From Dyella choica (GTDB taxonomy: Bacteria > Pseudomonadota > Gammaproteobacteria > Xanthomonadales > Rhodanobacteraceae): a stretch of 64,000 nt of DNA. Where the stretch lies: the NCBI RefSeq assembly GCF_003977665.1, contig NZ_RYYV01000018.1, positions 1-64,000 on the forward strand. Direction: 5' to 3'. Both the position numbers and the translations under genes were made by a program. The notes beneath the pieces were generated by a model, which saw only the letters and a list, made by a program, of their open reading frames with translations, was not told the origin of the DNA and did not search any database. Positions 62,089-64,000 of this stretch are shown one piece after another. How positions within the stretch are numbered: position 1 is the first letter of the stretch; every line of letters begins with the position of its first letter.

Positions 62089-62907
62089 ATGCATTTCATG
62101 CCCTCCCTGCAAGCCGCATGGACCCGCAACAACTCCCTGGTCTGCGTCGGCCTCGATCCCGAACCCGCCAAATTTCCCGCACACCTCAAGGGTCGTCCCG
62201 ACGAGGTGTTCGAATTCTGCCGCGCCATCGTCGACGCCACCGCCGACCTGGTCTGCTCGTACAAGCCGCAAATCGCCCATTTCGCAGCCCTGCGCGCGGA
62301 AGACGCGCTGGAACACCTGATCGCGCACATCCACGCCAAACATCCCGGCGTGCCGGTGATCCTCGACGCCAAGCGCGGCGATATCGGCAGCACTGCGCAG
62401 CACTACGTTACGGAAGCTTTCGAGCGCTATAGCGCCGATGCGGTGACGCTCAATCCCTATCTCGGCCGGGATTCCGCGCAGCCGTTCCTCGATCGTGCCG
62501 ACAAGGGCGTGATCCTGCTCTGCCATACCTCCAACCCCGGCGCGGCCGATCTGCAGGACCTCGACGTCGGCGGCAAGCCTCTGTACCAGCACGTGGCCCG
62601 CCTGATAGCGCAGGAATGGAACACGCTCGGCAATTGTGCCCTGGTGACCGGCGCCACCTACCCGGAGCAATTGGCCGAAGTACGCGCACTGATCGGAGAC
62701 ATCCCGTTGCTGGTACCGGGTATCGGCGCACAGGGTGGTGACGTGCAAGCCGTGGTGCGCCATGGCCGTACCGCAGAGGGCACCGGGCTGATGATCAATT
62801 CCTCCCGTGCGATTCTCTACGCGGGCAGCGGCGAGGATTTCGCCGAGGCTGCACGCAAAGCGACCCTCGACCTGCGCGACAGCATCAATCACTATCGGCA
62901 GGGTTGA
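62089..62907 (+). CDS. pyrF: Orotidine 5'-phosphate decarboxylase (type 2)
   Basis: A 272-residue enzyme for the last step of UMP synthesis. The catalytic lysine is Lys95 in [16 protein letters not shown], the hallmark of the long (type 2) group, with [13 protein letters not shown] at the N terminus and [14 protein letters not shown] at the C terminus. GGAGAG precedes the ATG. A metallo-beta-lactamase-fold gene follows after 37 bases. Confidence 0.95.
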   Translation: MHFMPSLQAAWTRNNSLVCVGLDPEPAKFPAHLKGRPDEVFEFCRAIVDATADLVCSYKPQIAHFAALRAEDALEHLIAHIHAKHPGVPVILDAKRGDIGSTAQHYVTEAFERYSADAVTLNPYLGRDSAQPFLDRADKGVILLCHTSNPGAADLQDLDVGGKPLYQHVARLIAQEWNTLGNCALVTGATYPEQLAEVRALIGDIPLLVPGIGAQGGDVQAVVRHGRTAEGTGLMINSSRAILYAGSGEDFAEAARKATLDLRDSINHYRQG

Positions 62908-62944
62908 TCCCTTCGAATCCTTTCCTTTCGAGGAACGTGCATCC

Positions 62945-63910
62945 ATGCCGAACTTCGATCGTGAAACCGACCAGGAACGGCGTCGCTGGCTGCAAGTAGC
63001 GGGCTTGTCATTGGGTGTTGCTGCGCTAGGAACACGGCCTCGCAGACTCCGCGCCGCACCCGCTTCACGCTCGCGCCTGTTTCTGCTTGGCACAGCTGGC
63101 GGACCCACGCCCAAACCGGGACGTTGCGCACCGGCCAATGCGATTGTAGTCGACGGTTTCATCTACGTGATCGATTGCGGCAACGGCGTAGCTCGCCAGA
63201 TGGCGAAGGCGGGCCTGGATCTGGCCGCCATTCGCCAGGTCTTCATTACGCATCAGCATTCGGACCACAACGCCGACTACGGCAACCTGCTGTGGCTGGC
63301 GTGGGCCGCCAAGCTGCACACGCGGGTCGACACCTGGGGGCCGCCACCGCTGGTTGAGATGACGCGGCTGTTCCTTGAGATGAATGAGTACGACATCCGC
63401 ACCCGGATCGCTGACGAGGGGCGCCCCCCGCTGGCGCCGCTGATCGTACCGCATGAACTCAGCCAGGGTGGGCGGGTCATGCAAGACGAGCGCGTCAAGG
63501 TGACTGCCGCCCTGGTGCAGCATCCGCCGGTATCGCCCGCCTTGGCCTACCGCTTCGATTGTCCGGACCGGTCCATCGTTTTTTCCGGCGACACGCGCCC
63601 TTGCGAAAACCTGGTCAAACTCGCCCATGGCGCGGACGTGCTGGTGCATGAAGTGATGTACCTGCCCGCCCTGGACAAGCTGATCGCCAGCGAACCGAAT
63701 GCCGCGCGCCTGCGCGAACACTTGCTTGCCAGCCACAGCAGCACCGAACAAGTGGGGCGCGTAGCCACTGAAGCCGGCGTGAAGACGCTCGTGCTCAACC
63801 ACTTCGTGCCGGGCGGCGATCCCAGTCTTACCGACGAGGTATGGCGCGACGCCGTTGCCCCCTATTTCAGGGGGCGGCTGATCGTCGGACGCGACCTGAT
63901 GGAACTCTGA
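62945..63910 (+). CDS. Exported metallo-beta-lactamase-fold hydrolase
   Basis: A 321-residue protein. The N terminus ERRRWLQVAGLSLGVAALGT has a twin-arginine type RRxW motif with a hydrophobic stretch, suggesting Tat export. The metal site is THQHSDHNAD (His103, His105, Asp107, His108), with further ligands in LVQHPPVSP, FSGDTRP and NHFVPG. The fold resembles the arylsulfatase/RNase Z-like MBL group. Substrate unknown. GAGGAA lies before ATG 62945, which I prefer over the in-frame start at 62807 inside pyrF. Confidence 0.87.
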   Translation: MPNFDRETDQERRRWLQVAGLSLGVAALGTRPRRLRAAPASRSRLFLLGTAGGPTPKPGRCAPANAIVVDGFIYVIDCGNGVARQMAKAGLDLAAIRQVFITHQHSDHNADYGNLLWLAWAAKLHTRVDTWGPPPLVEMTRLFLEMNEYDIRTRIADEGRPPLAPLIVPHELSQGGRVMQDERVKVTAALVQHPPVSPALAYRFDCPDRSIVFSGDTRPCENLVKLAHGADVLVHEVMYLPALDKLIASEPNAARLREHLLASHSSTEQVGRVATEAGVKTLVLNHFVPGGDPSLTDEVWRDAVAPYFRGRLIVGRDLMEL

Positions 63911-64000
63911 TAGTCCGGATCTTTCCGCTCCCAAGCTTTCTGCCCTCCCCCGTGCAAAGGCGCTGTGTCAGTATCAGGAGCGGAAATCGGCCCTGTGCCG
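63911..64000. other. Window end, no feature recognised
   Basis: Ninety bases follow the MBL gene stop. No start codon with a ribosome site, hairpin or promoter stands out. Confidence 0.5.

Overview
The window looks like a chromosomal segment of a GC-rich gammaproteobacterium of the Xanthomonadales, most likely Rhodanobacteraceae (Dyella, Rhodanobacter, Luteibacter, Frateuria or a close relative). The basis is the hprK-rapZ-EIIA(Man)-HPr-EI order of a regulatory PTS, the glyA-nrdR-ribD-ribE-ribB-ribH-nusB-thiL-pgpA backbone, a RibB with a decayed GTP cyclohydrolase II half, DUF4124 and H-NS-type proteins, and many short GTAGG-ended hairpin repeats between genes. The species is inference. No rRNA, tRNA, IS, phage gene or CRISPR array was recognised.

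Layout. 0.27-4.7 kb: PTS regulatory operon. 4.8-6.8 kb: divergent LysR (YeiE-like) and YeiH transporter. 6.9-11.4 kb: tsaB, a block of four tandem hairpins, a SnoaL/hydrolase/XRE operon and a secreted glycosidase. 11.6-19.5 kb: valS, rimI-holD-pssA, a DUF4124 protein, proS and an H-NS-like protein. 19.5-38.5 kb: a minus-strand cluster that is the most unusual part of the window. It reads adaptor, ATPase, eight MacB/FtsX-type permeases in four A-B pairs, a periplasmic S33 peptidase-like hydrolase, an L,D-transpeptidase, a sigma54 response regulator, its kinase and a ThrE-type exporter. 38.8-44 kb: a small Cys-rich exported protein, a hemP locus with a Fur box, an aldo/keto reductase and three tandem paralogous exported proteins. 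44.1-59 kb: the riboflavin/thiamine/NusB housekeeping block, interrupted by unrelated genes (LdcA, a GH3 glucosidase, LysR plus oxidoreductase, a cysteine synthase). 59.3-63.9 kb: DUF817 membrane protein, ettA, pyrF and a Tat-type metallo-beta-lactamase-fold protein.

How it works together. A textbook sigma54 promoter with an upstream array of CGGACA half-sites precedes the adaptor gene. The cluster itself encodes an NtrC-family regulator and kinase at its distal end. I infer a self-contained, signal-activated export system in which one ATPase and one adaptor serve four permease pairs that arose by tandem duplication. The cargo is unknown. The periplasmic peptidase-like and cell-wall enzymes in the same cluster hint at peptide or envelope-related substrates.

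At least three hairpin repeat families are scattered through the window. One copy overlaps the ptsI stop codon and one the ldcA stop codon, one family member sits inside another, and a two-hairpin segment appears to have inserted in frame within thiL.
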